From Rhizobium sp. BK418 (lineage in GTDB: Bacteria; Pseudomonadota; Alphaproteobacteria; Rhizobiales; Rhizobiaceae), in assembly GCF_004341105.1 (NCBI RefSeq), contig NZ_SLZK01000003.1, positions 1,033,055 to 1,097,054 of the forward strand: a DNA stretch of 64,000 nucleotides, read 5' to 3'. A program made the position numbers and the translations under genes. The notes under the pieces were generated by a model, which ran no database searches, was not told where the DNA came from, and saw only the letters and a program-made list of their open reading frames with translations. How positions within the stretch are numbered: position 1 is the first letter of the stretch; the number at the start of each line of letters is the position of its first letter. Of the stretch, positions 1-8,639 are shown piece after piece.

Positions 1-13
1 CTGGAGAATTTCG

Positions 14-535
14 ATGAAGCGGATTATCGGGGTGTCGCTGGCCGTTGGTCTGGTTACCGGTCTGGTCGGTTACAATACCGCCGCATCCGGAGGGGCCGAT
101 GAGGGGCGCGCGCCGGCCCTGTCTGAACTGCCTGCCGGCTACCGCGACTGGCCGCTGATCACCGTGGCGCACGAGGAAGGCAAGCTCAACGATATCAGAG
201 CCATCCTCGGGAACGATATCGCGATCAAAGCTTTCCGGGAAGGGGCCACTACCTATCCCGACGGCACCATCATCGGACGCCTTGCCTGGGATTATCACCC
301 GCTGGAGGAGAGCAAGGCGGCCTTCGGCGCTCCCCAGTCCTTCGTCGCGGGATTACCCAAGAACGGCGTGCAGTTCATGGTCAAGGATGCAAAGAAGTTC
401 GCCTCGACCGGCGGCTGGGGATATGTCGAGTTCGACAACGGCAAACCCTCCGCGAAAGCAATGCCCGAAGCATGCTTTTCCTGTCACTCCGTCGTCAAGG
501 ACCGCGACTTCGTGTTCAGCCGGTACGCACCATGA
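14..535 (+). CDS. Cytochrome P460 family protein, periplasmic
   Basis: A 173-residue protein with an N-terminal signal or anchor (about residues 4-24, basic MKR then a hydrophobic run) and one haem c motif, CFSCH, at residues 154-158 near the C-terminus. The hydrophilic body followed by a late CxxCH matches the cytochrome P460 family, small periplasmic c-type haem proteins; some members oxidise hydroxylamine or bind NO and others have no known substrate. No cross-linking lysine can be assigned by eye. The gene sits at the left edge, about 195 bases before a nucleotide cyclase gene on the same strand. The family call is firm and the substrate unknown. Confidence 0.85.
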   Translation: MKRIIGVSLAVGLVTGLVGYNTAASGGADEGRAPALSELPAGYRDWPLITVAHEEGKLNDIRAILGNDIAIKAFREGATTYPDGTIIGRLAWDYHPLEESKAAFGAPQSFVAGLPKNGVQFMVKDAKKFASTGGWGYVEFDNGKPSAKAMPEACFSCHSVVKDRDFVFSRYAP

Positions 536-730
536 CGGATGGCCGCGAGCGACGGGCTTTTGTTACTGATGCCTTTTTCGGGACGCGGTTTGCGCGTGAA
601 GAACGCGGGGAGGCGCCAGGTGCCATCCTCAACCGCTTCCTTGTTCACGGCGATGTCTATCAGCGAATTCCGTGCTATAATTGCTGCAGGCGTCGTCCGG
701 CAGGGCGTTGCGCCCACAGAGGCTTGTCCG

Positions 731-2137
731 ATGAGCGAAATGGACGTCCTTTTTGCAGCCTTGCGGCAGGCGGCCGATCCTGAGACGGTCGATTGCATCG
801 AAAATGTCGTCAGGCATGGCGCCGATCGCGATCTCAACCGCATCAATGCGCTGGCCTTCGCGGGGGCGCATCACCTCGACGAAGAGAAGGTGATTGCGGC
901 GTTTCTCCATGCGGCCCGCATGGGGGCTTTCGAGATGACCTGGAATGTGCTCTGCCCCGGATGCGGCGGCGTGCTCGACAGCGGCGCGACGCTCAAAACG
1001 GTCGATCGGGAATGCTATCACTGCGCGCTCTGTGCTGCCGGTTACGAGCCGACCCTCGACGAGATGGTCGAGGTCACCTTCACGGTCAGCCCGCGGGTGC
1101 GCAGGATCGCCGCCCACGATCCCGACCGGTTGCCTCCGCTCGAATATTACCGCCAGATCTTTTTCAGCACCGGCGTCGATCTGCCCGACAATCTCGAAGA
1201 AAGGTTCGCACACGTTCTTCTGGAAGAGGTCGAACTGGAGCCGGGCGAGAGGGCTCTCGTCTCGCTGCAGCTGCCGGCGGCGTTCGTCATCATCTTTGAT
1301 GCGGTGACCCATTCGGCGCAGTTCATCGACGTGCAGGGCGAACCGACGGACGAACGGCAGACGCTCTCGATGGTCCTCAGCAACGGGCATGCGCCGAACG
1401 AAACGCTTGTCCTGCGACCAGGCCCGCTGCGGCTGACGCTGGAAAACCACACCGATCGCAGGGTGCTGCCGAATGTCTGCGTCGCGGGAGACGAGCTGCA
1501 CGACATATTAGGCCACAGGCGGCCGTTCCTGACGGCCAAGCGGCTCCTGACGAACCAGAGCTTTCGCGACATCTACCGGACCGATACGCTCGATGTCGAT
1601 CAGCGCCTGAAGATCACCAGCCTGACCTTCCTCTTCACCGACCTGCGCGGCTCCACCGCGCTTTACGAGCGCGTCGGCGATCTCTCGGCCTTCGATCTGG
1701 TGCGCACGCATTTCCGGGTTCTGCACGAGATCGTCGCGGGCGAGGCCGGCGCGGTCGTGAAAACCATCGGCGACGCCGTGATGGCGACCTTCCCGAGCCC
1801 GGACCGGGCGGTGGCGGCGGCACTCAGGATGCGCGAAGCGATGCTACAGCTGAATACCGAACGCGGCAGCGAGGATCTTCTCCTCAAGATCGGCATCCAT
1901 GAAGGACCGTGCCTTGCCGTCAATATGAACGACCGGCAGGATTATTTCGGCCAGACCGTCAACATCGCCTCGCGCGTGCAGGAGCTGGCCGAACCGCATG
2001 TGATCCTTACGACGGAGGCAGTGGTCGACAACGAGCAGGTTTCGGAGATCCTGCGCGACGGCGGCATCAGCTCGGTGTCGCGGATGGAGGAGCTTCACGG
2101 CATCGGGAGGGAAGTGCGGATTTTCGCGCTGTCGTAA
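731..2137 (+). CDS. DUF5939 / class III adenylate-guanylate cyclase
   Basis: A 468-residue soluble cyclase. The N-terminal half carries a zinc-ribbon-like cysteine set (CPGC at 75-78, CYHCALC at 95-101) typical of DUF5939 proteins. The C-terminal catalytic domain starts near residue 294, with FTDLRGST supplying one metal aspartate and a second in IGDAVMATF. No membrane segment is present, so it acts in the cytoplasm, making cAMP or cGMP from the triphosphate. The frame is open back to 539, but conserved-looking sequence begins at MSEMDV (731), so that start is used. Nucleotide specificity cannot be read by eye. It is one of two class III cyclases within 13 kb. Confidence 0.88.
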   Translation: MSEMDVLFAALRQAADPETVDCIENVVRHGADRDLNRINALAFAGAHHLDEEKVIAAFLHAARMGAFEMTWNVLCPGCGGVLDSGATLKTVDRECYHCALCAAGYEPTLDEMVEVTFTVSPRVRRIAAHDPDRLPPLEYYRQIFFSTGVDLPDNLEERFAHVLLEEVELEPGERALVSLQLPAAFVIIFDAVTHSAQFIDVQGEPTDERQTLSMVLSNGHAPNETLVLRPGPLRLTLENHTDRRVLPNVCVAGDELHDILGHRRPFLTAKRLLTNQSFRDIYRTDTLDVDQRLKITSLTFLFTDLRGSTALYERVGDLSAFDLVRTHFRVLHEIVAGEAGAVVKTIGDAVMATFPSPDRAVAAALRMREAMLQLNTERGSEDLLLKIGIHEGPCLAVNMNDRQDYFGQTVNIASRVQELAEPHVILTTEAVVDNEQVSEILRDGGISSVSRMEELHGIGREVRIFALS

Positions 2138-2216
2138 GGGCGGCTTCGCCACCCACCATTTGATGAGGGGCGGCGAGTATCTGACTATATCGAGGACTGC
2201 CTACTCAAACACTTTC

Positions 2217-2477
2217 CTATGAGCCATGTGGGAAACTGTGTCTTTTGATCCCTGCGGCGGCTACCAGCCAGAACAGTCCACCGGCAGCAATGCCGAATAC
2301 AGCCATTTCTGCGAGCAATTCGACGGCTTCCCGGAATCCCCACCATGTCATCATTCCGTTTTGGAAGGTGACATGGTCGTCCGTAGAAGCCTGATCCGGG
2401 CCGGAAAATAGGACCAAGCATATCCAAGGGAGGGTTGCCACAAAGGCCCCAGCCATCACACAATTTTTAAGGGACAT
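2217..2477 (-). CDS. Small hypothetical membrane protein
   Basis: An 86-residue protein starting at MSLKN. It has two hydrophobic segments (around residues 8-24 and 45-66) separated by a hydrophilic loop, so it is probably a two-pass inner-membrane protein. It lies just downstream of a 43-codon membrane micro-ORF on the same strand (stop 2497, start here 2477), and the pair may be co-transcribed. I do not recognise the family. Confidence 0.5.
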   Translation of the reverse strand: MSLKNCVMAGAFVATLPWICLVLFSGPDQASTDDHVTFQNGMMTWWGFREAVELLAEMAVFGIAAGGLFWLVAAAGIKRHSFPHGS

Positions 2478-2496
2478 GTGTCCGCTTATGAGTGAT

Positions 2497-2628
2497 CTAT
2501 CTGGTACCGGCGGTGAAACTGTAATCCGTCCCGTCACTCAGCATCCAGATTGTTCCTCTGATTATTCCCGCCCACATCATGAGCGAGACGGCGACTGCAA
2601 GTAGTAAATATTTCAGGCGATTCGACAT
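2497..2628 (-). CDS. Small membrane protein, 43 aa
   Basis: An ATG-started reading frame of 43 codons: MSNRLK, one hydrophobic stretch (about residues 7-22, rich in L/A/V/M/W), then a polar tail ending GTR. The positive N-terminus and single membrane span are typical of small anchored proteins. It lies 19 bases upstream of the 86-residue membrane protein on the same strand, suggesting a two-gene unit. No family is recognised. The support is composition and context only. Confidence 0.4.
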   Translation of the reverse strand: MSNRLKYLLLAVAVSLMMWAGIIRGTIWMLSDGTDYSFTAGTR

Positions 2629-2790
2629 GCCTCATTTACGCTGCATCGCTACGTCCGAACTCGCTGCCGCGTGGATAGTCGTTAATATACAAACAACCGA
2701 TCGCGCCGGGATGTTCCAAACTGACGCAAGCTAATGAAGTATCGGACTTTAGTCCGATTGAAGGCAGCGATCAGGCCGCTAGTTTTTGTT

Positions 2791-2890
2791 GTGCTGATGA
2801 CTCCAGAGTCAGCACGAAAAGGGTGTCCATTCTTGAGTCGGAACACCCTTTTCAACCCCTCTAAGCCGCCAACGCCCTTGGCGGCTTCTT
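2791..2890. other. Three consecutive hairpins; candidate small RNA or terminator
   Basis: The gene-free stretch 2641-3143 holds three back-to-back inverted repeats. The first is GTGC plus TGACTC/GAGTCA (2791-2815, with a 3-base bulge). The second is AAAAGGGTGT (2817-2826) with ACACCCTTTT (2843-2852). The third is AAGCCGCC (2863-2870) with GGCGGCTT (2880-2887), followed by CTTTCT. The last resembles a weak rho-independent terminator on the plus strand. No protein gene ends nearby on that strand, so a small RNA ending here is possible but not shown. The rest of the gap shows nothing clear. Confidence 0.35.
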
Positions 2891-3143
2891 TCTGTATTCC
2901 CGTGCTTCGAACAGCTTTGGCCGATTATGGGCGGCGGTTTAAGCCGCTGGTTCCTAAGCAGTTCCTGGGCTGTCGATCTGGCAGATGATCGGCAGGCATG
3001 ATGAAAAATTCAACGTGCAATCGCAACGCGCTTATTGCAATTTCTACGTTTGAATTGTAGCTCTTTCTCATCCGAAACTGCTGTCGATCCGAGGCTATTG
3101 AGGTCATCGCCACGCTGGCAGCAAGCAGAAATGGGGGCATTCG

Positions 3144-3578
3144 ATGGGGTTTACTGAGGCTGTTCGGACGGTTTTGACGCAGAAATATATAACCTTCTCC
3201 GGCCGGGCCTCCCGCTCGGAGTTTTGGTGGTTTCAGTTGTTCAATTGGCTGGTCGGGGGCCTATTTTCAATCCTGGGCATTTTGACGGGTGCGAACGGCG
3301 CCCCATGGTCGTCGACCAACATTTTCTCGATCATCGGTGGATTATACGCACTTGCCACGCTGTTGCCGATGATAGCTCTCCTAGTCCGCCGTTTTCATGA
3401 TCGCAACATTTCCGGTTGGTGGGTCCTCGGCCTTTTCGTCGTGTGTTTCATTCCCCTTGTCGGGCTAATCGCAGCCATTGCATTTCTCGTGATCTGCGTG
3501 CTCAGGGGCACGGAAGGTCCGAACAGGTTCGGTCCGGATCCGTTGCGTCCCGAGGCGAGAGCGGAGGTCTTTGCCTGA
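3144..3578 (+). CDS. DUF805 domain inner-membrane protein, copy 1
   Basis: A 144-residue membrane protein with the DUF805 hallmarks: an N-terminal SGRASRSEFWWF motif just before the first membrane span, RRFHDRNISGWW between spans, and a C-terminal GTEGPNRFGPDP motif. About four hydrophobic segments are present. DUF805 proteins (YhaH/YhaI type) have no known activity. A near-identical paralogue starts 761 bases downstream with the same leader. The ATG at 3144 aligns with the paralogue's start. It sits upstream of the MoxR-type operon but is separated from it by the second copy. Confidence 0.85.
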   Translation: MGFTEAVRTVLTQKYITFSGRASRSEFWWFQLFNWLVGGLFSILGILTGANGAPWSSTNIFSIIGGLYALATLLPMIALLVRRFHDRNISGWWVLGLFVVCFIPLVGLIAAIAFLVICVLRGTEGPNRFGPDPLRPEARAEVFA

Positions 3579-3904
3579 GCCGCATGGCGATCCCATCCTG
3601 AAACCTCGCCTGCCAGCTCACGCGGTTGTCACAATCCTGGCAATTCCAGGAGGTTGGGTTCTGCTTGGGCAGCGTTCCCGCCCGAGCGGTGCTTTCAGCC
3701 TTGAGAGGATCGGATGCGCGAACTTAGGCGGAGATAAAAATTCAATGCAGAATCGTTATTTCTTTGAATCATGCGCCGTTACAACTGGGACATTGCAATC
3801 TCCGCGTTTGAATTGTAGCTCTTTTCTCATCCGGTACTACTGTCACTTAAAAGTAATGATTGGGCCGAGACTGTATTCGCAGCAAGCAGAAATGGGGGCA
3901 TTTC

Positions 3905-4348
3905 ATGGGGTTTACTGAAGCTGTTCGGACCGTTTTGACGCAAAAATATGCGACCTTCTCCGGTCGGGCCTCCCGCTCGGAGTGCTGGTGGTTTCAGCTT
4001 TTCTACTGCCTAGTGCTGATCGGACTTGGAATTTTGGCTGCTTTGGCCGCCGGTTCCGATGGTCAGGATGGACCTTCATCACTGCTTATTGCCATCGGGG
4101 TCATCGCCGGACTGTTTGTGCTCGCAATGATGTTGCCGCAGATGTCCCTCACGGTTCGCCGTTTCCATGATCGCAACATCTCGGGCTGGTGGTATCTCGC
4201 GATTTTTATCGCGAACTTCATTCCCTACCTCAATGTTGTTGCAGGCCTCGCGGGCCTCGTCATTACCGTGCTGAGGGGCACGGAAGGTCCGAACAAGTTC
4301 GGGCCGGACCCGCTGCGGCCGGAAGCGAGAGCGGAGGTCTTTGCCTGA
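3905..4348 (+). CDS. DUF805 domain inner-membrane protein, copy 2
   Basis: A 147-residue paralogue of the gene at 3144, with the same MGFTEAVRTVLTQKY start and conserved motifs SGRASRSE, RRFHDRNISGWW and GTEGPNKFGPDP. The central spans have diverged more than the ends (one copy has an NGAPWSS loop, the other GSDGQDGPSS). The frame is open back to 3860, but 3905 aligns with copy 1. Its stop codon overlaps the probable CTG start of the DUF4129 gene, so it is likely the first gene of the operon that runs to 10626. Confidence 0.85.
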   Translation: MGFTEAVRTVLTQKYATFSGRASRSECWWFQLFYCLVLIGLGILAALAAGSDGQDGPSSLLIAIGVIAGLFVLAMMLPQMSLTVRRFHDRNISGWWYLAIFIANFIPYLNVVAGLAGLVITVLRGTEGPNKFGPDPLRPEARAEVFA

Positions 4349-5109
4349 GCCGCATAGTCATCCGTCACGCCGGCTTGCTGGTGGCTCTATCACTGGCCGC
4401 CTCGGCCCAGTTTTATCCTGCGCTGGCGCAGGGCAGCAGCCAGCAGGGCGGGACGGGCGACCGGCCGCTCAGCGTCGTCGGCAGCGAATATGCTGCGCAA
4501 TGCGCACTGAATGGTGTGCGCTGCAAGCTCACCTATCGCGATGGCGCTGAAAAGTCGAAGCGTGTGCCGGATGCGACCCTGTCGCCGAATAAGCGATCTT
4601 TTTCTTCGCAGGAGCCAGCGCCAGCCATCGACGGCCCTCTGGCCGTCATCCTCGTGCTCGTCGCTCTGGCTGCCGTCATCGGCCTTGCCCTGTACTTCGG
4701 CAATGGCGGCGTGCTGCTGTCGTCTGTGCCGCGTGACGTGAAGAAGCGCCAAGGGGAGGCGCCGGAGAGCTGGCGCACATCGGATGCGGGGACCGAGGAA
4801 AGGCCCAGTGATTTCCTGCGGCGGATTGCCAGCATGGAAGATCGCCGGCAGGCGCTCGTGCTCCTGCTCAGGCATTGCCTGCTGCATGCCGCCGATGTGA
4901 CGGGAACGCGGCTTTTCCGCTCGGACACGGAGCGCGCGGTTCTTGCCCGGCTGCCGGTCCATATGCCTGACCGCGAGCGGCTGGAACATCTGCTGACCGA
5001 GACGGAGCTCGTTCATTATGGCGGCCGCCCGGTCGCAGAAAGCCATTTCGGCGCGCTTCTGGTCAGCGCGCGAAGCCTGCTGTCGATCGGCAGATTGTCC
5101 CATGCGTAA
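4345..5109 (+). CDS. DUF4129-type membrane protein of the MoxR operon
   Basis: About 254 residues: a signal-like segment (LLVALSLAASAQFYPALA), an extracytoplasmic stretch, a membrane span (LAVILVLVALAAVIGLALYF) and a cytoplasmic helical C-terminal domain as in DUF4129 proteins, which accompany MoxR/DUF58 genes. The start is odd, with no in-frame ATG near the beginning. A GGAGGT at 4333-4338 is ideally placed for a CTG at 4345 that overlaps the upstream stop. The duplicated remnant after DUF805 copy 1 has ATG where this gene has ATA (4354). TTG 4375 and GTG 4381 are alternatives. It overlaps the next gene by 8 bases. Confidence 0.75.
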   Translation: MSRIVIRHAGLLVALSLAASAQFYPALAQGSSQQGGTGDRPLSVVGSEYAAQCALNGVRCKLTYRDGAEKSKRVPDATLSPNKRSFSSQEPAPAIDGPLAVILVLVALAAVIGLALYFGNGGVLLSSVPRDVKKRQGEAPESWRTSDAGTEERPSDFLRRIASMEDRRQALVLLLRHCLLHAADVTGTRLFRSDTERAVLARLPVHMPDRERLEHLLTETELVHYGGRPVAESHFGALLVSARSLLSIGRLSHA

Positions 5110-6376
5110 CGCAGGCCCCATCCTGATCCTGGCAGCCTTGCTCGGGCTGGCCGCGCTGGCGCTCTTCGCGCTGCCGCGGGAGAATGATTTCGACCATTCG
5201 CCGCTCGGCAGCAGGGGGCTGCAGGTCTGGCTGGAAGCCAACGGTATTCCCGTTATCCGCTCCGATCCGCATTTCGTCAGGGCGCGGGCGGAGATCTCCA
5301 TGCGCGTCCTTTCCCTGCCGGTAGAGAAAGACGAAGCTGCCGCTTCTGAAACAGATGAGGAAGCTGAGGGTGCTAGACCGGAAAGTTGGGGAAGCGATTC
5401 ACGACGCTATGGGCTTCCGACGCTGATTATCATGCCGAAATGGCGCGGTAGTCTGTTGAGGGACGGGATTGCACGGCAGGCCGATTTGCTGCCTCTCGAA
5501 GAGGTTCAAGAAGAATTGCGCAGGATCGCGCCTGCAGACTTACGTCTCAATCGGAATGATCCAGGATTTACAGAGGCGCATCCGGGCACGAGCTGGGGGG
5601 AACCGGCTCGGATCGCCCTGTATCAGGCGCAGACCTTCGATTTGGCAAGCCTGCCGCGCGCCTGCAAGGAGCTCGTAGGCACCCAGACGGGTGCGCTGAT
5701 CGTTCAATGCCAAAACTATCATCAAGTCTATCTGCTATCGGACCCTGACTTACTGAATAATCATGGCTTGGCTCTCGCCGAGAACGCGGCTTTTGCAGTG
5801 TCGCTGATTCGGCGATTGCGTGGTATCGACGAGGGGCGGCCGGTTTATCTGGATACAGCAGGCAATCCACTAGAAGCCAGGAAACCCGCGGACGAAGGCC
5901 GCACTTATGAACGGTCCGGCTCCGATCTCAAGCGCTTCTTCGCCTATCCGCTCTCCGCCATCTGGGGAACCCTGTTCGTCGTCATGGCGATCTGCTTCTG
6001 GCGTGGGTTCCTGCGGTTCGGGCCGCCGGTGAAGGATGCGTCGGGAAATATTGAGCTGTCGAAGTCTGCGGCGATCGAAGCAACCGCCCGCCTGCTTCGC
6101 CTGTCAGGCAATGACGGGCGGATGGTGTCGCAGTTCGTGCTCCATCTGCTTGCCGACAAGGCGCAGTTGCTATTTGGCCCCGGAGCCGGAAACGAGGCGG
6201 GCATAGATCGGCTGTTCAAACGCATGGCGCGCCGCGATCGCGAGGCGGCCCAGGCACTGCACTCGTCGGCTCAGGCGCTGATTGACCGCGGGCATTTGAT
6301 GAGACGGGCGGATCTGCACCGCAATCTCGAGACATTCAGGAAATCGCTAGGGAGCATAGACTTTGGATCTGGGTGA
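5102..6376 (+). CDS. DUF4350 domain membrane protein
   Basis: A 424-residue protein with an N-terminal membrane span (ILILAALLGLAALALFAL), a large extracytoplasmic domain starting with the conserved DHSPLGSRGLQVWLEA region typical of DUF4350, a second span near residues 295-315 (LSAIWGTLFVVMAICFW), and a cytoplasmic C-terminal helical domain. The domain is named for its place in MoxR/DUF58 operons and its biochemical role is unknown. The ATG at 5102 overlaps the previous stop by 8 bases, and the 3' end overlaps the MoxR gene by 14 bases, so translation is probably coupled. Codons around 5330-5900 look less GC-rich than the flanks. Confidence 0.82.
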   Translation: MRNAGPILILAALLGLAALALFALPRENDFDHSPLGSRGLQVWLEANGIPVIRSDPHFVRARAEISMRVLSLPVEKDEAAASETDEEAEGARPESWGSDSRRYGLPTLIIMPKWRGSLLRDGIARQADLLPLEEVQEELRRIAPADLRLNRNDPGFTEAHPGTSWGEPARIALYQAQTFDLASLPRACKELVGTQTGALIVQCQNYHQVYLLSDPDLLNNHGLALAENAAFAVSLIRRLRGIDEGRPVYLDTAGNPLEARKPADEGRTYERSGSDLKRFFAYPLSAIWGTLFVVMAICFWRGFLRFGPPVKDASGNIELSKSAAIEATARLLRLSGNDGRMVSQFVLHLLADKAQLLFGPGAGNEAGIDRLFKRMARRDREAAQALHSSAQALIDRGHLMRRADLHRNLETFRKSLGSIDFGSG

Positions 6377-7319
6377 ATTTCGCAATCTCGTTGCCGCGGT
6401 TCGCGGAGAGATCGGCAAGGCGGTGCAGGGACAGGATGCGATCATCGACCTCGTGCTGATCTCGATATTCTCGGGCGGGCACTGCCTCGTCGAGGGGCCT
6501 CCCGGAACGGCAAAGACGCTGCTCGCCCGTTCGGTTTCGGCCGCCATGGCGCTCGATTATCGCCGCATCCAGTTCACGCCCGATCTGATGCCGGGCGATG
6601 TGCTCGGGGTCAATCTCTTCAATTTCCAAACCAACCAGTTTCATCTCACCAAGGGGCCGGTCTTTACCGACATTCTGCTGGCCGACGAGATCAACCGCGC
6701 ACCGCCGAAGACGCAATCGTCGCTCTTGCAGGCGATGAACGAGCGGATGGTGACGATCGACGGCAAGGACTATTCGCTGGGCTCGGATTTCTTCGTGCTC
6801 GCCACGCAGAACCCGATCGAGCAGCAGGGCACCTATCCCTTGCCGGAAGCGCAGCTCGACCGCTTCCTGTTCAAGCTCGTGGTCGATTTTCCCGACCGCG
6901 ATACCGAAATTGCGATCCTTTCCCGGCATGCCGATCAGGCGTTGAAAGCCGATGTCCGCAGTGCCGGCATCCGTCCGCTGGTCACCAGCGAGGCGCTTGC
7001 CGAAGGCCGGGCGCTGATCGACGCGATTCATCTCGACAAGACGATCCTGACCTATGTCGTCGACCTCGTGCGCGCCACGCGCTCCGATCCCGATATTCTC
7101 TATGGCGCTTCGACCCGCGCAGCCGATGCCCTTGCGGCGGCCGTGCGCGTGCGTGCGGCTTTCGAGGGCCGGGATTATGGCCTGCCCGACGATGTTCAGG
7201 CCCTGCTGACGCCGGCACTTCGCCATCGCATCGTGCTTTCGCCGTCGGCAGAAATCGACGGGCGCACGCCGGATGATGTGTTGCGCAGCATCAGGAACCG
7301 TGTGGACGCGCCCCGTTAA
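6363..7319 (+). CDS. MoxR-family AAA+ ATPase
   Basis: A 318-residue AAA+ ATPase: Walker A GPPGTAKT at 45-52, Walker B ILLADEIN at 104-111, a sensor ATQNP around 147-151, and a C-terminal lid domain. MoxR ATPases act as chaperone-like activators of partner proteins, often with von Willebrand or DUF58 proteins encoded next to them, as here. The start is TTG at 6363, inside the end of the DUF4350 gene (14-base overlap). The stop TAA is directly followed by the ATG of the DUF58 gene. Confidence 0.93.
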   Translation: MDLGEFRNLVAAVRGEIGKAVQGQDAIIDLVLISIFSGGHCLVEGPPGTAKTLLARSVSAAMALDYRRIQFTPDLMPGDVLGVNLFNFQTNQFHLTKGPVFTDILLADEINRAPPKTQSSLLQAMNERMVTIDGKDYSLGSDFFVLATQNPIEQQGTYPLPEAQLDRFLFKLVVDFPDRDTEIAILSRHADQALKADVRSAGIRPLVTSEALAEGRALIDAIHLDKTILTYVVDLVRATRSDPDILYGASTRAADALAAAVRVRAAFEGRDYGLPDDVQALLTPALRHRIVLSPSAEIDGRTPDDVLRSIRNRVDAPR

Positions 7320-8639
7320 ATGCGACCGTCCTCGTCCCTGATCTCGCTCGTTCTTGGCCTCGCAGCGGTGACGGTGTTCGTCAGCGTCTGGTGGCGTGAC
7401 ATGGGCATGCCGCTGATCGGCCTATGGGCCGTGCTCGCGGCCGTGACGGCGGGCGATCTGGCGCTGTCGGCCCTCTCGGGCCGGATTGCGGTCGATTTCG
7501 ATCTGCCGCCGCAGGGCTTCGTCGGCCATACCGCCGCCTTCACGGTCGACATCAGCCCGCAGAAGGGCAGGCTGCCGGAGAAGTTCGACATCCGCCTCGA
7601 TCTCGCGCCCGAACTCGTCATCGGGGAAGGCCGGATGCCGGGTACGGCGTCGGGTATCGGGGAGAAGCAGGGCAGGGCTTCGATCGACGTGCATCTGACC
7701 GGGCGGGGGCAATTTGCCGTTCATAATCTCTGGCTGAAATGGCCGTCGCGCCTGAAGCTTCTGGAAGTGATCGCGCGCTTGCCGGTCGGCAAGGAAATCG
7801 CCGTTCTGCCCGACATATCGCCTGTTCTCTCAGGGGCGATCAGGACCGAGATTCTGCCGCTGGAAGCCGGCCAGAAGGATTTGCGGCTGCGCGGCGAGGG
7901 GTCGGAATTCCACCAGCTGCGCGAATTTGCCCATGGCATGGACCCGCGCAGCATCGACTGGAAGCGCTCGGCGCGCATGCGCAATCTCGTCGTGCGCGAG
8001 ATGCGGGCGGAGCGAAACCACCAGGTGATCCTCTGCATCGATTCCGGGCGGCTGATGGCCGAACAGCTCGGCGGTTTCACCAAGCTCGATCGCGCCATCA
8101 ATGCGGCCCTTGCCATGTGCTGGGGGGCGGGGCTCGCCGGTGATCTCGTGGGCTTCTACAGCTTCGACAGCCGGCCGCGCCTCTTCGTGCCGGCTCTGCC
8201 GGGGCGGACAGCCTTTCCGCGGCTGCAAACCGTCTGCGCCGAGCTGCGTTACGAGACGCAGGAGACCAACCATACGCTCGGCCTGACGCATCTCTCCTCG
8301 CGCCTAAAGCGGCGCTCGCTGATCGTGATCTTCTCCGATTTCGTCGATAGCATCACGGCGGAACTGATGATCGAGAATATACAGGTGCTCGCCCGCCATC
8401 ATTTCATCGTCTATGTGGCGCTGCGCGATCCGATGCTCGCGAAACTGATGGAAGCCGAGGAGACGACGCTTGATGCCATCGCCCGCTCGGTCGCAGCCCG
8501 CCAAATCCTGCAGGAGCGGCGCGCCGTCATGGAAAAGCTCGCCCGTCTCGGAGTCCTCTGCCTCGACAGCACGCCGGAAGCTCTGACCTCCGATCTCATT
8601 GCCCGCTACATCGAAATCAAATCCCGCGAGATGATATGA
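7320..8639 (+). CDS. DUF58 domain protein
   Basis: A 439-residue protein with two N-terminal membrane spans (about residues 5-50), then a beta-rich region, and the DUF58 core with the diagnostic GEGSEFHQLREFAHGMDPRSIDWKRSAR-type stretch around 195-220, followed by a vWA-like fold (ILCIDSGRLM; LIVIFSDF). DUF58 proteins are the usual partners of MoxR ATPases. The gene starts one base after the MoxR stop and overlaps the next gene by ATGA. Membrane-bound, with the vWA part in the cytoplasm. Confidence 0.9.
   Translation: MRPSSSLISLVLGLAAVTVFVSVWWRDMGMPLIGLWAVLAAVTAGDLALSALSGRIAVDFDLPPQGFVGHTAAFTVDISPQKGRLPEKFDIRLDLAPELVIGEGRMPGTASGIGEKQGRASIDVHLTGRGQFAVHNLWLKWPSRLKLLEVIARLPVGKEIAVLPDISPVLSGAIRTEILPLEAGQKDLRLRGEGSEFHQLREFAHGMDPRSIDWKRSARMRNLVVREMRAERNHQVILCIDSGRLMAEQLGGFTKLDRAINAALAMCWGAGLAGDLVGFYSFDSRPRLFVPALPGRTAFPRLQTVCAELRYETQETNHTLGLTHLSSRLKRRSLIVIFSDFVDSITAELMIENIQVLARHHFIVYVALRDPMLAKLMEAEETTLDAIARSVAARQILQERRAVMEKLARLGVLCLDSTPEALTSDLIARYIEIKSREMI

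Larger units (their letters stand above)
3034..4355 (+). repeat. Tandem duplication carrying the DUF805 gene
   Basis: Two diverged copies of one unit lie head to tail (about 3034-3590 and 3792-4355). Each has the same upstream leader (sequence around TTTGAATTGTAGCTC, then GCAGCAAGCAGAAATGGGGGCAT before the start), a DUF805 gene, and the sequence after its stop (TTGCCTGAGCCGCAT). After unit 2 this last part is the beginning of the DUF4129 gene; after unit 1 it runs to a stop within a few codons. The duplication therefore took in the promoter region, the DUF805 gene and the first codons of its downstream neighbour. Bases 3579-3904 hold only this remnant and the second leader. Confidence 0.75.

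Noticed and set aside
539..730. N-terminal extension of the DUF5939 cyclase
   Set aside because: The extra 64 codons do not look like protein and overlap a likely promoter region; 731 fits the family start.
2734..2988. 84-codon plus-strand frame over the three hairpins
   Set aside because: Composition is not protein-like and it spans the inverted repeats; no ribosome-binding site.
2641..3143. A tRNA gene, suggested by the hairpins
   Set aside because: The arms cannot be arranged into a cloverleaf and no T-loop GTTCRA motif is present.
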